Shown here piece by piece: positions 18,261 to 31,000 of a DNA stretch of 64,000 nt. Under the pieces are notes generated by a model, which worked only from the letters and a program-made list of their open reading frames with translations, was not told the origin of the DNA and did not search any database. How positions within the stretch are numbered: position 1 is the stretch's first letter; every line of letters begins with the position of its first letter. The position numbers and the translations under genes are program-made. Origin of the DNA: Sphingomonas leidyi. GTDB taxonomy: Bacteria; Pseudomonadota; Alphaproteobacteria; Sphingomonadales; Sphingomonadaceae. The DNA is taken from positions 124,001 through 188,000 of the forward strand of contig NZ_JAASQV010000001.1 of the NCBI RefSeq assembly GCF_011761945.1. The letters run 5' to 3'.

Positions 18261-20257
18261 GCGAGGTCGGGCGGAGTCGCCTCGGCCACCAGCTTCGCCA
18301 CCGCTTCGTCGAGGCTCAGCATCTGCTGGCCCTGCGAGCCGAGCACGCGCAGCGCCACGGTGCCTTCCTCGGCCTCGCGCTTGCCCACCACCAGCAGGTT
18401 GGGGACCTTGGCCACCGAATGCTCGCGCACCTTGTAGTTGATCTTCTCGTTGCGAAGATCGGTGTCGACGCGGATGCCGGCGGCCTGGAGCTTCTGCGCG
18501 ACTTCCTTCGCATAGTCGTCGGCATCCGAGACAATGGTCGCGACCACGGCCTGGATGGGCGCCAGCCACACCGGCAGCTTGCCGGCGAAATGCTCGATCA
18601 GGATGCCGATGAAGCGCTCGTACGAGCCGAAGATCGCGCGGTGGAGCATCACCGGACGATGGCGCTCGCCGTCCTCGCCGACATAGCTGGCATCGAGGCG
18701 CTCGGGCAGCACCCGGTCCGACTGGATCGTGCCGACCTGCCAGGTGCGGCCGATCGCGTCGGTCAGGTGCCATTCGAGCTTGGGCGCATAGAAGGCGCCT
18801 TCGCCGGGCAGCTCTTCCCAGCCATATTCCTCGGTCGCCAGGCCGGCGCGGACCACGGCGTCGCGCAACTCCGCCTCGGCCTTGTCCCACATCTCCTCGG
18901 TGCCGAAGCGCTTGTCGGGGCGCAGCGCCAGCTTGATCGAATATTTGAAGCCGAAGTCGCGATAGATGCGGTCGGCCAGGCGGCAAAAGGCCTGCACTTC
19001 CTCGACGATCTGGTCCTCGCGGCAGAAGATGTGCGCATCGTCCTGGGTGAACTGGCGGACGCGCATCAGCCCGTGCAGCGCGCCGTGCGGCTCGTTGCGG
19101 TGGCAGCAGCCATTCTCGTAGAGCCGGATCGGCAGCTCGCGATAGGATTTGATGCCCTGGCGGAAGATCAGCACGTGCGCCGGGCAGTTCATCGGCTTGA
19201 GCGCCATCCAGTCGGCGGCGTCCGAGACGATCGGGCCCTCGTCGTCGATGTTCGGCACCTCGTCGGGAATGACGAACATGTTCTCGCGATACTTGCCCCA
19301 ATGGCCGGACTGCTCCCATTGGCGGGCGTCCATCACCTGCGGCGTCTTCACTTCGCTATAGCCGGCGGCGTCGATCGCGCGGCGCATATAGGCTTCGAGC
19401 TGGCGCCAGATGGTGAAGCCGTGCGGGTGCCAGAACACGCTGCCATGCGCTTCCTGCTGGAGGTGGAACAGGTCCATCTCCTGGCCCAGCTTGCGGTGGT
19501 CGCGCTTGGCGGCCTCCTCGAGGCGGGTCAGATGCTCGTCGAGCTGCTTCCTGTTGAGCCAGCCCGTGCCGTAGATGCGCGAGAGCATCGCGTTCTTCTG
19601 GTCGCCTCGCCAATAGGCGCCCGAGACGCGCGTCAGCTTGAAGGCATTGGGATCGACCTTGCCGGTGGAGGCGAGATGGGGCCCGCGGCACATGTCGAGC
19701 CACGCGTCCTCGCCCTTGCCGGCGCGGTATACCGTCAGCTCCTCGCCCTCGGGCAGCTCCTGCGCCCATTCGGCCTTGAAGCGCTCGCCCTGCCTGGTCC
19801 AGCGCTCGATCAGGTCGGCGCGCGACCAGACTTCGCGGATCAGCGGCGCGTCGGCGGCGATGATCTTGCGCATCTCGGCCTCGATCGCCGGCAGGTCCTC
19901 CTCGGTGAAGGGGCGGTCCTTGGGCGCGAAGTCGTAATAGAAGCCGTCGTCGGTCGCCGGGCCGAACGTGATCTGCGTGCCGGGGAAGAGATTCTGCACC
20001 GCTTCGGCCAGGATGTGCGCATAATCGTGGCGCGCGAGCTCGAGCGCGTCCTTCTCGTCCTTGGCGGTAACGAGCGCCAGCTGCGCGTCGCCTTCGAACG
20101 GGCGGCCGATGTCGCGCAGCTCGCCATCGACGCGCGCGGCGAGCGCTGCCTTGGCCAGGCCCGGGCCGATCGCGGCGGCGATGTCCGCCGGGGTAGTCCC
20201 CGGGGCTACCTCGCGGACGGAACCGTCGGGCAGCGTTATGCGGAACATCTCGGACAC
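18257..20257 (-). CDS. thrS: Threonine--tRNA ligase
   Basis: 666-residue class II aminoacyl-tRNA synthetase. Domains in order: TGS ([17 protein letters not shown]), the editing domain with [11 protein letters not shown] and [11 protein letters not shown], the catalytic core with MNCPAH (zinc Cys) and motif 2 [15 protein letters not shown], motif 3 [18 protein letters not shown], and the C-terminal anticodon-binding domain. GTG 20257 (VSEMFRI) is taken as the start, giving the usual length; ATG 20248 is nearly equivalent. It heads a four-gene coupled operon running to the GNAT gene. Confidence 0.97.
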   Translation of the reverse strand: MSEMFRITLPDGSVREVAPGTTPADIAAAIGPGLAKAALAARVDGELRDIGRPFEGDAQLALVTAKDEKDALELARHDYAHILAEAVQNLFPGTQITFGPATDDGFYYDFAPKDRPFTEEDLPAIEAEMRKIIAADAPLIREVWSRADLIERWTRQGERFKAEWAQELPEGEELTVYRAGKGEDAWLDMCRGPHLASTGKVDPNAFKLTRVSGAYWRGDQKNAMLSRIYGTGWLNRKQLDEHLTRLEEAAKRDHRKLGQEMDLFHLQQEAHGSVFWHPHGFTIWRQLEAYMRRAIDAAGYSEVKTPQVMDARQWEQSGHWGKYRENMFVIPDEVPNIDDEGPIVSDAADWMALKPMNCPAHVLIFRQGIKSYRELPIRLYENGCCHRNEPHGALHGLMRVRQFTQDDAHIFCREDQIVEEVQAFCRLADRIYRDFGFKYSIKLALRPDKRFGTEEMWDKAEAELRDAVVRAGLATEEYGWEELPGEGAFYAPKLEWHLTDAIGRTWQVGTIQSDRVLPERLDASYVGEDGERHRPVMLHRAIFGSYERFIGILIEHFAGKLPVWLAPIQAVVATIVSDADDYAKEVAQKLQAAGIRVDTDLRNEKINYKVREHSVAKVPNLLVVGKREAEEGTVALRVLGSQGQQMLSLDEAVAKLVAEATPPDLA

Positions 20258-20527
20258 GGGGATGACTTTCGTGAAGGGGTGATCGGAGCGCGGCTTATGC
20301 CTTCGCGGGTGCGATATAAGCAAGCGCTGGTGAAATTGCGCGCCGGAAGGGCGGCAAAGCGAAGGGAGTGGCGTCCCATTGTCCCGCCTTGGCCCGGCAA
20401 CCCGATCGTTCCCCCGGCGATCGATCCTGCGGCCTGGTTGCGCATGGGGCCGGGGGCGACAGGCAAAATCCTGCATTGGAAGCCCGTTTCGATGGCATAG
20501 AGCGGACGGACAGACGGAGAGGCCCAG

Positions 20528-20881
20528 ATGGAAGAGCACCGCGCGACGACGATCCTGCCTTGCAACGACCTGAACGCCAGCCTCGCTTTCTATGTGCGGC
20601 TGGGCTTCCGGCTGGTCAGCGACTATGGCGACTACAAGATCCTGGACGACGGCAAGGGCTGGCACCTGCACCTCAACAAGGCGGTGCTCGGCTGGCTGGT
20701 GCCGGGGCACAATCCGTTCGGCATCTATCTCTATACCGACGATGTCGACGGCGTGGCGGATCGGGTGCGCGAACTGATCATCGAGAAGGAAGGGCCGAGC
20801 CTGAAGCCCTGGGGCTGTTACGAGTTCGCGGTGAGCGATCCGGACGGGACGCTGGTGCGGATCGGCCGCATTGCATCCTGA
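20528..20881 (+). CDS. Bleomycin-resistance-like VOC protein
   Basis: 117 residues of the glyoxalase/VOC fold: [20 protein letters not shown] starts the first module and [17 protein letters not shown] ends the second. The pattern of aromatic residues resembles the bleomycin-binding Ble subgroup, but true drug binding is not demonstrable. It is followed with overlap by a methyltransferase whose TTG start lies inside its last codons. GGAGAGGCCCAG precedes its ATG. Confidence 0.8.
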   Translation: MEEHRATTILPCNDLNASLAFYVRLGFRLVSDYGDYKILDDGKGWHLHLNKAVLGWLVPGHNPFGIYLYTDDVDGVADRVRELIIEKEGPSLKPWGCYEFAVSDPDGTLVRIGRIAS

Positions 20882-22265
20882 AGCCGCGCAGCTGCTGGCC
20901 ATGGCGGGCGAGGCGGCGCACCAGGGCCGCTTCGGCCAGGCGCTGCCGATGCTGAGCCATGCGCTGGCGCTCGACCTCGAAGGGACGGCGCCGGCCTATG
21001 CCGAACTGCTGGCGGGGCTGCGGCTCACCGGCTGGCCGCCGCAGCTCGAAGCGGATCTGGCGACCTGCCTGCACGCCGGATCGGTCGATCCCCAGTCGCT
21101 GGCGCGCGCGGCGGCGCGCATGCTGCTGGCGAAATATCCCGAGCCGGTGGTGGCGGAGGATCCGTTGTGGGCGGCGTTCCTCACGCGCTGCATCAATGTC
21201 GATCCGGCGATGGAGGCGCGGCTGGCATGGCTGGCCGGGCAGGCGCTGCCGGCGGGGTTGCGCGAAGCGCTGGCGGCCCAGGCGTTCGCGAGCGAATATG
21301 TGTGGGGCGGAGAGGGGCTGGGGGTGCCGCCCGTCGCCGCGACCGAGATCGCGGAAGAGCGGCGGCTGGCAGCGGCAATGCCTTCGCTCGGCGACTCCTC
21401 CGACCAAATCTCGCGGGCGGTGCGCATCCAGTATGAAGCGAACCCCTATCCCCGCTGGCACGCGCCGGCGGGCCGGCAGCCCGTCTCGGTGGCGGCGCAT
21501 CTCGCCGCGCTGGGGGCGCCGCAGGCCGAGCCGCTGGCGGTGCTGGTCGCCGGGTGCGGCACCGGGTTCGAGCCGATCGACCTGGCGCGGATGGACGCGT
21601 CGCTTGCCATCACCGCGCTCGATCTGAGCGCCGCCAGCCTGGCCTATGGCCAGCGCATGGCCGGCGCGCTGGGCATGGGAGCCATCCGCTTCGTCCAGGG
21701 CGACATACTCGATGCCGCGAAGCTCGGCGGCCGTTTCGGGCTGGTGAGCAGCACCGGGGTGCTGCACCACATGGAGCGGCCCGCGGACGGGCTGGCGGCG
21801 CTGGCGGAGGCGCTTGCGCGTGGCGGCGTGCTGCGGGTCGCGCTCTATAGCGAGCGGGCCCGCGCCTGGGTCGTCGAGGCGCATCGCGCGATCGCCGGGC
21901 ATGGCTGGGACGCGAGCCCGGCGGGCATCCGCGCCTTCCGCGCCCAGGTCCTCGCACTGCCGGCCGGCCAGCCGCTCGCGCGGCTTCGGGAAAGCGATGA
22001 TTTCTACACGCTGAGCGGATGCCGCGACTTGTGCTTCCATGTCCGCGAGCATTGGTATCGCCTTCCCGCGATCGGCGAGATGCTGGCGGCGGCCGGGCTC
22101 GAGCTGCTGATGCTCGATGCGCCGCCCGAGGCGCAGGCCCGGTTCGCGCAGGCCCACGGCGCCGCAGCCGACCGGCGCGACCTTGTGCTATGGGACCAGG
22201 TCGAGGCCGCGCATCCGCAGCTGTTCGCCGGCATGTTCCATCTCTGGTGCCGCAAACGGGACTAG
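20871..22265 (+). CDS. SAM-dependent methyltransferase with TPR-like N-terminus
   Basis: 464 residues. The first ~130 are Ala/Leu-rich helical pairs resembling TPR repeats. The class I Rossmann methyltransferase core starts near 220 with [20 protein letters not shown] (motif I), [20 protein letters not shown] (motif III) and [20 protein letters not shown]. The segment [12 protein letters not shown] before motif I is a conserved feature of this subfamily. Initiation is at TTG 20871, overlapping the VOC gene by 11 nt. Substrate is unknown. Confidence 0.82.
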   Translation: MHPEAAQLLAMAGEAAHQGRFGQALPMLSHALALDLEGTAPAYAELLAGLRLTGWPPQLEADLATCLHAGSVDPQSLARAAARMLLAKYPEPVVAEDPLWAAFLTRCINVDPAMEARLAWLAGQALPAGLREALAAQAFASEYVWGGEGLGVPPVAATEIAEERRLAAAMPSLGDSSDQISRAVRIQYEANPYPRWHAPAGRQPVSVAAHLAALGAPQAEPLAVLVAGCGTGFEPIDLARMDASLAITALDLSAASLAYGQRMAGALGMGAIRFVQGDILDAAKLGGRFGLVSSTGVLHHMERPADGLAALAEALARGGVLRVALYSERARAWVVEAHRAIAGHGWDASPAGIRAFRAQVLALPAGQPLARLRESDDFYTLSGCRDLCFHVREHWYRLPAIGEMLAAAGLELLMLDAPPEAQARFAQAHGAAADRRDLVLWDQVEAAHPQLFAGMFHLWCRKRD

Positions 22266-22308
22266 GCTCGCATCGAAGCCGGGCATGCCCGTGCTTCTTG
22301 GCGGAGGA

Positions 22309-23142
22309 CTATACCAACCCGAACGGCACCACGCGGTTCAGCTCGACATGGCCGATCTCGGCGCGGCCGAGATAGGGGACGCCCATTTCCCCGCACCAGC
22401 GCACGATCATCTGGTCGATCGTCTCGCCGAAGCTGTAGTTGCCGTCCGTCTCGCCATTGTCCTTGACCGCGGTGACCGCGCCCAGCCGCACGCCGGCAAT
22501 GCCCTTGAGCTGCGTGGCATGCGCCATCTGGAACAGCATCCGGTCGATCCGGTAGAGCGGCTCGTCGACTTCCTCGATATAGAGCACGTGATCGGTGAGG
22601 TCGGGCAGATATTTGGTGCCGATCAGCGCGGCCAGGATGGCGAGGTTGAACGCGGCGGCGGGGCGCCCGTCGGCAAGGCCCGGCTCGAAGCCGCGCCTGT
22701 CGCCGTCGATCAGCCAGCCGAGCACCCAGCCGGCGCCCTCGCCGGTGTCGTTCATGCCCAGGCTGGAGGCCATCGCGCCATGCGCCACCCGGCCGATCCG
22801 CCGGGCATAGAGCGCGCCGAGCAGGAAGCCCATGTCGGAGAAACCGACATAGGTCTTGTGGTTCGCCGCCGGCCCGAGCTTCGGCATCACGGCTTCCAGG
22901 ATGCGGTTCGAACCATAGCCGCCGCGCGCGAACCAGATCGCGTCGAACGCCGGATCATTCGCGAATTCGAGGAATGCCGCCGCGCGCTCCGCGTCGGTGC
23001 CGGCGAAATGGCCGGCCTGCAGATAGCATTGCGGATGGAACACGATCTCGTGCCCGGGATAGGTCAGCGCCATGAACGCGGCCATGCGCAGCGATCCCTC
23101 GCGGCTGACCGGTCTTGCTGGTGCGACGACTCCGATGCGCAT
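22309..23142 (-). CDS. ldcA: LD-carboxypeptidase (S66 family)
   Basis: 277 residues. It removes the terminal D-Ala from murein tetrapeptides in the cytoplasm so that tripeptides can be recycled. RIGVVAPARPV opens the N-domain, WFARGGYGSNRIL holds the nucleophilic Ser, and YIEEVDEPLYRIDRML supplies the Glu; the C-terminal His is probably in GRAEIGHVE. AAGGGGCAAGGC lies before the ATG. It is transcribed divergently from mpl, the next step of the same pathway, across a 40-bp gap. Confidence 0.9.
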   Translation of the reverse strand: MRIGVVAPARPVSREGSLRMAAFMALTYPGHEIVFHPQCYLQAGHFAGTDAERAAAFLEFANDPAFDAIWFARGGYGSNRILEAVMPKLGPAANHKTYVGFSDMGFLLGALYARRIGRVAHGAMASSLGMNDTGEGAGWVLGWLIDGDRRGFEPGLADGRPAAAFNLAILAALIGTKYLPDLTDHVLYIEEVDEPLYRIDRMLFQMAHATQLKGIAGVRLGAVTAVKDNGETDGNYSFGETIDQMIVRWCGEMGVPYLGRAEIGHVELNRVVPFGLV

Positions 23143-23182
23143 GCCTTGCCCCTTCGCTTCGAATTGCCGATAGCGCGAGGCC

Positions 23183-24580
23183 ATGGAGCATCGCAAACCT
23201 TACTTCTTCGTGGGCATTGGCGGGTCGGGCATGATGCCGCTGGCGATGATCCTGGCCGGACAGGGCGCCAGGGTGGCCGGATCGGACCGCAGCCTCGACC
23301 AGGCGCGGCTGCCGGCGAAATTCGATTTCCTGGCGCGCAGCGGCATCGGGCTCTTCCCGCAGGACGGCAGCGGGATCGGCTCGGCCGAGCAGATCGTCGT
23401 CGCTTCGGCCGCGATCGAGGAGACCGTGCCCGATGCGCGCCGCGCCGCCGAGCTGGGCAATGCGCGGATGACGCGGGCGGAACTGAACGCCCGGCTGTTC
23501 AATGCCGCACCGCTCTCGATCGGCGTGGCGGGGACCAGCGGCAAGTCCACCGTCACCGGCATGATCGGCTGGATCCTCCACGCGCTGGGCCGCGATCCCA
23601 CGGTGATGAACGGCGCGGTGATGAAGAACTTCGTCACGCCCGATGCCCCCTTTGCTAGCGCGCTGGTGGGAGCCGGCCAGGCCTATGTGAGCGAAGTCGA
23701 CGAAAGCGACGGCTCGATCGCGCTCTATCGCCCGGGCGTGGCGGTGCTCAACAATGTCAGCCTCGATCACCTGCCGATGGACAAGCTGATCGAATTGTTC
23801 GGCGCATTCATCGCGCGGGCGGGCAGGGCAGTGATCAACCTCGACAATGGCGAGGGCGCCCTGCTGGCGGCGACGATGCCGCGCGAGCGGCTGCGCACCT
23901 TCGCGATCGGCGCGCCGGCGGATCTGACTGCGATCAACCTGCGCGAGCAGCGCTACGGCATCGCCTTCGAGCTGGCGCGCGAGGGCGAGGCGTCGATCCC
24001 GGTGACGCTGCAGGTGCCGGGCCTGCACAATGTCTCCAATGCGCTGGCGGCGATCGGCGCGGCGGCGGCGGCGGGGATCGCCGTGGAGGAGGCCGCCCAG
24101 GCGATCCAGGGCTTCCAGGGCCTGAAGCGCCGCTTCGAGCTGGTCGGCGAAGCGGGCGGGATCGCCGTGATCGACGATTTCGGGCACAATCCGGACAAGA
24201 TCGCCGCGACACTGGACACGCTGCATGCCTTCGAGGGCAGGCTGCTCCTGTTGTTCCAGCCGCACGGCTATGGCCCGCTCAAGGTGATGCGTGCCGAACT
24301 CGTCGCGATGTTCGCCGAGAAGCTGGGCGGCGAGGATGTGCTGGTGCTGCCCGATCCCGTCTATCAGGGCGGCACCACCAGCCGCGAGGTGACCAGTGCG
24401 GACATCGTGGCCGATATCGCCGCGACCGGGCGCAATGCGTTCTACATTCCCGATCGCGCGGCAGCGGCGGCGCATCTCGTCGCCAATGCGCGCCCGGGCG
24501 ATCGCATCGTGGTGATGGGCGCGCGCGACGACACGCTCAGCCACCTCGCCGCGGAGATGCTGGCACGGCTAGCGGATTAA
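23183..24580 (+). CDS. mpl: UDP-MurNAc:tripeptide ligase (Mpl), Mur ligase family
   Basis: 465 residues. The N-terminal Rossmann segment [17 protein letters not shown], the ATP P-loop [19 protein letters not shown], central NNVSLDH and the C-terminal [15 protein letters not shown] and GARDDTLS are Mur-ligase landmarks. It resembles MurC, but sitting beside ldcA rather than in the division cluster points to Mpl, which joins recycled L-Ala-gamma-D-Glu-mDAP to UDP-MurNAc. A MurC paralogue is the alternative. Confidence 0.85.
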   Translation: MEHRKPYFFVGIGGSGMMPLAMILAGQGARVAGSDRSLDQARLPAKFDFLARSGIGLFPQDGSGIGSAEQIVVASAAIEETVPDARRAAELGNARMTRAELNARLFNAAPLSIGVAGTSGKSTVTGMIGWILHALGRDPTVMNGAVMKNFVTPDAPFASALVGAGQAYVSEVDESDGSIALYRPGVAVLNNVSLDHLPMDKLIELFGAFIARAGRAVINLDNGEGALLAATMPRERLRTFAIGAPADLTAINLREQRYGIAFELAREGEASIPVTLQVPGLHNVSNALAAIGAAAAAGIAVEEAAQAIQGFQGLKRRFELVGEAGGIAVIDDFGHNPDKIAATLDTLHAFEGRLLLLFQPHGYGPLKVMRAELVAMFAEKLGGEDVLVLPDPVYQGGTTSREVTSADIVADIAATGRNAFYIPDRAAAAAHLVANARPGDRIVVMGARDDTLSHLAAEMLARLAD

Positions 24581-24945
24581 AAACTGGTAATCTTTTCACG
24601 CATCTGCGCAAAAATATGGACTTTTCGGTGGAAAATGCCACCATTCCCGTGAGATTCCGGGGAGGCGGCACATGCGCTTGCTGCAGCCAGTCTATTGTCT
24701 TGTCGGCAAACATCACCGCAGTCGTGGCCGAGCCTGGAATGACGGCTCGGCTTTCCGATCCTGGTGCGAGGGATGCGGCAAACCGATGGTCCGCACCTTC
24801 CATGGCTGGCGCCTTGATCCCGAAACACCGGCTGGAAAGTAGCATTAGCATCTAGTCTGGCAGGCTTTCCCATATGGAAAGCTTGGTTGACATTCCGCGC
24901 CGACTCGGGTAAAGCTCCCTTTACAAACTGCAAAGGAAGCCAATC
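24581..24945. other. Gap after mpl, with one tiny gene
   Basis: A 365-bp stretch holding the 56-residue Cys protein described separately. The first 90 bp are AT-rich (AAAAACTGGTAATCTTTTCACG...AAAAATATGG) and probably carry its promoter. The last 100 bp contain the upstream region of the membrane protein/Xre pair. Confidence 0.5.
24672..24842 (+). CDS. 56-residue Cys/Trp-rich small protein
   Basis: The frame MRLLQPVYCLVGKHHRSR, followed by WCEGCGKPMVRTFHGWRLDP, ends at TAG 24842. GGGGAGGCGGCAC gives a strong Shine-Dalgarno sequence 7 nt before the ATG. One Cys (residue 9), a CxxC pair (32 and 35) and nearby His residues could bind one zinc ion as a small ribbon. Too short to be found by usual length filters. 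No function is known; the ordered Cys pattern and good ribosome site support it being real. Confidence 0.6.
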   Translation: MRLLQPVYCLVGKHHRSRGRAWNDGSAFRSWCEGCGKPMVRTFHGWRLDPETPAGK

Positions 24946-25356
24946 ATGGCCGGCAATCGGGCACAGAAGCGTTACACGAAATCGGTGATCCTGCTGATGG
25001 CGAGCTATGTGCTGATCCTGATCGGCGTGGTCATGCATGCGCGGAACAGTCCGCTGCATGGGCCGCTGGGCTATGTCGCCGGCGTGCTGCCGGCGCTGCC
25101 GGTGATCGGCGTGTTCTTCGTCCTCGGCCGCTATCTCGTCGAGGAGCAGGACGAGTATCTGCGCGTGCAGGTGACCCGCCAGGCGCTCGTCGCCACCGGC
25201 TTCGCGCTGAGCATCGCGACGGCATGGGGCTTTCTCGAGAATTTCGGCCTCGTGCCGCACGTCTATGCCTATTACGCCGCGATCCTGTGGTTCGCGGGCC
25301 TGGGCGTGGGCCGCTGCTTCAACAAGCTCGCGGCGATGCGCGGAGGCGGCGAATGA
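24946..25356 (+). CDS. Four-TM membrane protein paired with Xre regulator
   Basis: 136 residues with four predicted transmembrane helices (SVILLMASYVLILIGVV, LPVIGVFFVLGRYLVEE, ALVATGFALSIATAWGFL, YYAAILWFAGLGVGRCF) and the acidic EEQDEYLRVQ loop between the second and third. Such proteins often stand next to a small Xre regulator, here overlapping by 4 nt (ATGA). It sits in the inner membrane. Its biochemical role is unknown. Confidence 0.8.
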   Translation: MAGNRAQKRYTKSVILLMASYVLILIGVVMHARNSPLHGPLGYVAGVLPALPVIGVFFVLGRYLVEEQDEYLRVQVTRQALVATGFALSIATAWGFLENFGLVPHVYAYYAAILWFAGLGVGRCFNKLAAMRGGGE

Positions 25357-25556
25357 TCAATCGCCTCCGCGTGCTGCGTGCCGAGCGGGCCTGGAGCCAG
25401 CAGGACCTGGCCGAGCGGCTCGATGTCTCCCGCCAGAGCGTCAACGCGATCGAGACCGGCCGCTACGACCCCTCGCTCCCGCTCGCCTTCAGGATCGCCG
25501 ACCTGTTCGGCCTCACCATCGAAGAAATCTTCACCAATCCCAACCGTAAGGACTGA
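25353..25556 (+). CDS. Xre-family HTH regulator
   Basis: 67-residue minimal Cro/C1-type DNA-binding protein (LRVLRAERAWSQQDLAERLD, then SRQSVNAIETGRYDPSLPLA), related to YozG-like regulators. It has no sensor domain. The ATGA overlap with the membrane protein gene implies the two act together, as in known pairs of membrane protein plus small Xre regulator, perhaps with the membrane partner controlling it. Five nt later the hydrolase gene begins. Confidence 0.9.
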   Translation: MINRLRVLRAERAWSQQDLAERLDVSRQSVNAIETGRYDPSLPLAFRIADLFGLTIEEIFTNPNRKD

Positions 25557-25561
25557 CCGTC

Positions 25562-26473
25562 ATGATCAAGCGCATTGCCTTCGCCCTGCTCGCCACCGCC
25601 AGCATCCCCGCCATCCTCCATGCCCCTGCGGCGCATGCCGCGACCGCGCCGGCGCCGGCCGAGATGATCCAGATGGATCATCTCTCGGTGCAGGTGATCG
25701 GCAAGGGCAGTCCGGTGATCCTGATCCCCGGCCTGTCGAGCCCGCGCGCGGTGTGGGACGGCGTGGCGCCCGAGCTGGCGAAGACGCACACCGTGTATCT
25801 CGTCCAGGTCAACGGCTTTGGCGGCGACGCGCCGGGCGCCAATCTGGGCGAGGGGCTACTCCCCGCCATGGTCGCCGAACTGCACAAGCTGGTCGCCGAG
25901 CGCAAGCTGGCGGGTGCCGCCGTGGTCGGCCATTCGATGGGCGGGCTGCTGACGCTGATGCTGGCCAAGGCGCATCCCGGCGATGTCGGCAAGGCGCTGA
26001 TCGTCGACGCGATGCCGTTCGTCGGCTCGGCCTTCTTCCCCGGCTCGACGGTCGAATCGGTCAAGCCCCAGGCCGAGGCGATGCGCGCGCAGATGGCCGG
26101 CCTCTACGGCAAGCCGCTTCCCGAAGCGGTGGGCCAGGCCATCGCGCGGCAGAATGCGGCCAAGCCCGAATCGCAGGCGCAGGTCGCGGCCTGGATGACC
26201 AAGGCGGACATGCGGGTCTCCGCCCAGACCATGTTCGAGGATCTCCAGACCGATCTGCGCCCCGACCTGAAGGCCATCGCCGCGCCGATCACCGTGCTGG
26301 TGCCCTGGCTGGCGGCGCGGGGCGGCGAGGCGCCGACGCTCGACCTCTACAAGCGCGAATATGCCGGCGCGCCCAGGGTGAACCTGAAGGGCGTGGCCGA
26401 TAGCGGGCATTTCATCATGCTCGACCAGCCCGAGGCGTTCCGCGCGGCGCTGACTGCGTTCCTGGCGGGCTGA
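25562..26473 (+). CDS. Secreted alpha/beta hydrolase
   Basis: 303 residues. The signal peptide MIKRIAFALLATASIPAILH ends near HAAT. The hydrolase fold shows the oxyanion region LIPGLSSPRAVWD, nucleophile elbow VVGHSMGGLL, and catalytic His in VADSGHFIMLDQPEAF. An esterase, lipase or haloalkane-dehalogenase-like role is possible. It follows the Xre gene by 5 nt and is probably co-transcribed. A perfect GC hairpin lies 20 nt past the stop. Confidence 0.85.
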   Translation: MIKRIAFALLATASIPAILHAPAAHAATAPAPAEMIQMDHLSVQVIGKGSPVILIPGLSSPRAVWDGVAPELAKTHTVYLVQVNGFGGDAPGANLGEGLLPAMVAELHKLVAERKLAGAAVVGHSMGGLLTLMLAKAHPGDVGKALIVDAMPFVGSAFFPGSTVESVKPQAEAMRAQMAGLYGKPLPEAVGQAIARQNAAKPESQAQVAAWMTKADMRVSAQTMFEDLQTDLRPDLKAIAAPITVLVPWLAARGGEAPTLDLYKREYAGAPRVNLKGVADSGHFIMLDQPEAFRAALTAFLAG

Positions 26474-26492
26474 GCCGGCGGCAGACAAGGAA

Positions 26493-26517
26493 GGGCCCGG
26501 GACGTGTTCCCGGGCCC
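26493..26517. terminator. Bidirectional GC hairpin terminator
   Basis: GGGCCCGGG (26493-26501) and CCCGGGCCC (26509-26517) form a perfect 9-bp stem with a 7-nt loop between convergent hydrolase and DUF2171 genes. On the minus strand a pyrimidine-rich CTTCCTTGTCT follows. Either strand could use it. Confidence 0.65.
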
Positions 26518-26545
26518 AGTTCTGCTCACATCCGTCATCTGGGGA

Positions 26546-27370
26546 TCAATAGGTCCCGGAAAAGCTCCGGTTGAGATTCCGGTCGCGATTCCAGTCCTGG
26601 TCGTCGTGCCCTCCGAACAGCGCGCCCGCGCGCTCCTCGTCCTTCCACGCCGCATGCGCTTCGTCCGCGGTCTTGCGCAGTGTCACCTTGTCGTCGACCG
26701 ACTGGATCCAGCGCGACGGGATCGAATGGTGATGGCCGCCGGCCTCGCTGTCGTTCCTGGTGAGGACGATGCGATCGCCGCGCACCTTGTCGACCTTGCC
26801 GACATGGCTGCCGTCCGAGCCAACCACTTCCATGTGCTCGGCCACCCGGCGCAGGCCGTCGCGCTGGCCCTGGCGATCGGTGCGCCAGCTGTTGAACTCG
26901 TTCTCGAAGCGCTGGGCGTTCTCGCGGCGATACTCGTCATAGTCGCTGTCGAGCTCGGCGATGCGCTGGCGGCGCCAGCCGGAATAGTGATCGTCGGGGC
27001 CATGGGGCCATCGTGCGTCGTAGCGCGTATCGGCTTCGCGGCGGCGCTCCGCTTCCTGGTCGCCGAACCAGGAGCGGACCTCGTCGCCGGCGCGATCGAA
27101 GAAGCCGCGGTCCGGATCCTGGCTGCGATACGGGGTGCGGGGCTCGTCCCAGCCGCGCTGCTCGCGGGCGCCGCGGTCCCAGCCGCCGCGATATTCGCTG
27201 CCATATCCGCCAGGGCCATAGCCGCGATTGCCGCGCGTTCGGCCGAGCTCGCCGGCCGCGGCATATTCGCGGGCGCTCGAATAATGTTCGCCGCCGGCGC
27301 GGCGGGCGCCGCTCACCTGATACTGGTCTTCGGGGCCGAAATAGCGGGGATCGGAGTAACGGTCGCTCAT
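26546..27370 (-). CDS. DUF2171 domain protein, hydrophilic stress-type
   Basis: 274 residues. The first two thirds is low-complexity (Arg, Gly, Tyr, Asp rich), with repeats such as RGNRGYGPGGYGSEYRGGWD. The C-terminal DUF2171 domain reads MEVVGSDGSHVGKVDKVRGD and HHHSIPSRWIQSVDDKVTL. The ATG at 27370 follows GGAGAAGATTCCC. Upstream lies GGAACC-N16-CGCT, one base off the EcfG consensus, which fits a stress-induced protein. Function is not established. Confidence 0.85.
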   Translation of the reverse strand: MSDRYSDPRYFGPEDQYQVSGARRAGGEHYSSAREYAAAGELGRTRGNRGYGPGGYGSEYRGGWDRGAREQRGWDEPRTPYRSQDPDRGFFDRAGDEVRSWFGDQEAERRREADTRYDARWPHGPDDHYSGWRRQRIAELDSDYDEYRRENAQRFENEFNSWRTDRQGQRDGLRRVAEHMEVVGSDGSHVGKVDKVRGDRIVLTRNDSEAGGHHHSIPSRWIQSVDDKVTLRKTADEAHAAWKDEERAGALFGGHDDQDWNRDRNLNRSFSGTY

Positions 27371-27420
27371 GGGAATCTTCTCCACTGCCGGTCCTTGGGG
27401 GACTTGGCCGGCGTGGATTC

Positions 27421-27446
27421 AGCGGGCGAGAGCCGGCAATGGTTCC
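27421..27446 (-). promoter_or_regulatory. EcfG-like promoter of DUF2171 gene
   Basis: On the minus strand GGAACC (27446-27441) is followed by a 16-nt spacer and CGCT (27424-27421), versus the consensus GGAACC-N16-CGTT. It lies 50 nt before the ATG. One mismatch in the -10 lowers confidence. Confidence 0.4.
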
Positions 27447-27578
27447 GGAAAAAGCCCCGCTTTTCAGTGCAGTTCGCCGCGCCGGCGAAGCGTTTTGCCG
27501 CGCTTGTTTCAAGCCGGTTGCATTGGGGAAAAAGCGCCGCTAATGGAGCGCCTCCCGGGGCCACCCGGGACAGGCGGC

Positions 27579-27654
27579 GGGGCTGTAGCTCAGATGGGAG
27601 AGCGCTGCAATCGCACTGCAGAGGTCAGGGGTTCGATTCCCCTCAGCTCCACCA
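27579..27654 (+). tRNA. tRNA-Ala (CGC)
   Basis: 76 nt including CCA. The acceptor GGGGCTG pairs with CAGCTCC, and G27581:T27648 is the G3:U70 wobble that identifies alanine tRNAs. The anticodon loop ATCGCAC (27610-27616) carries CGC at 27612-27614, reading GCG codons. D-arm GCTCAGATGGGAGAGC and T-arm GGTTCGATTCC are normal. Confidence 0.97.
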
Positions 27655-27777
27655 GCCGCCCCTGGTTCCCGCATGTTGGAGCATGGCCGGCCTGGCATCC
27701 CGCCAGGTAGCGGGCTTGCGCGCGCCGGGCCATTGCCGTCCCGATTCGGACCGTTGTCCGTAATTTGCGCATTTCCC

Positions 27778-27803
27778 GGAACCGAATTCGCGTGCAGAAC
27801 GTT
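27778..27803 (+). promoter_or_regulatory. EcfG general-stress promoter
   Basis: GGAACC (27778-27783), a 16-nt spacer and CGTT (27800-27803) match the alphaproteobacterial EcfG sigma consensus exactly. It lies 101 nt before the hybrid kinase ATG on the same strand, with no other gene between. Confidence 0.75.
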
Positions 27804-27904
27804 GCGCCGGGCGGCGTCGTTCGGCGCCGATCTTGGTTGCGATCCCCGGATGCTGTTGGAATAAGGCGGCAATTTCTCGGGCTTGCCTTAGAGAACGGGG
27901 TTTG

Positions 27905-30996
<3,092 letters not shown>

Positions 30997-31000
<4 letters not shown>

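Noticed and set aside
18215..20500. 761-codon plus-strand frame
   Set aside because: Antisense to thrS, which has complete catalytic motifs.
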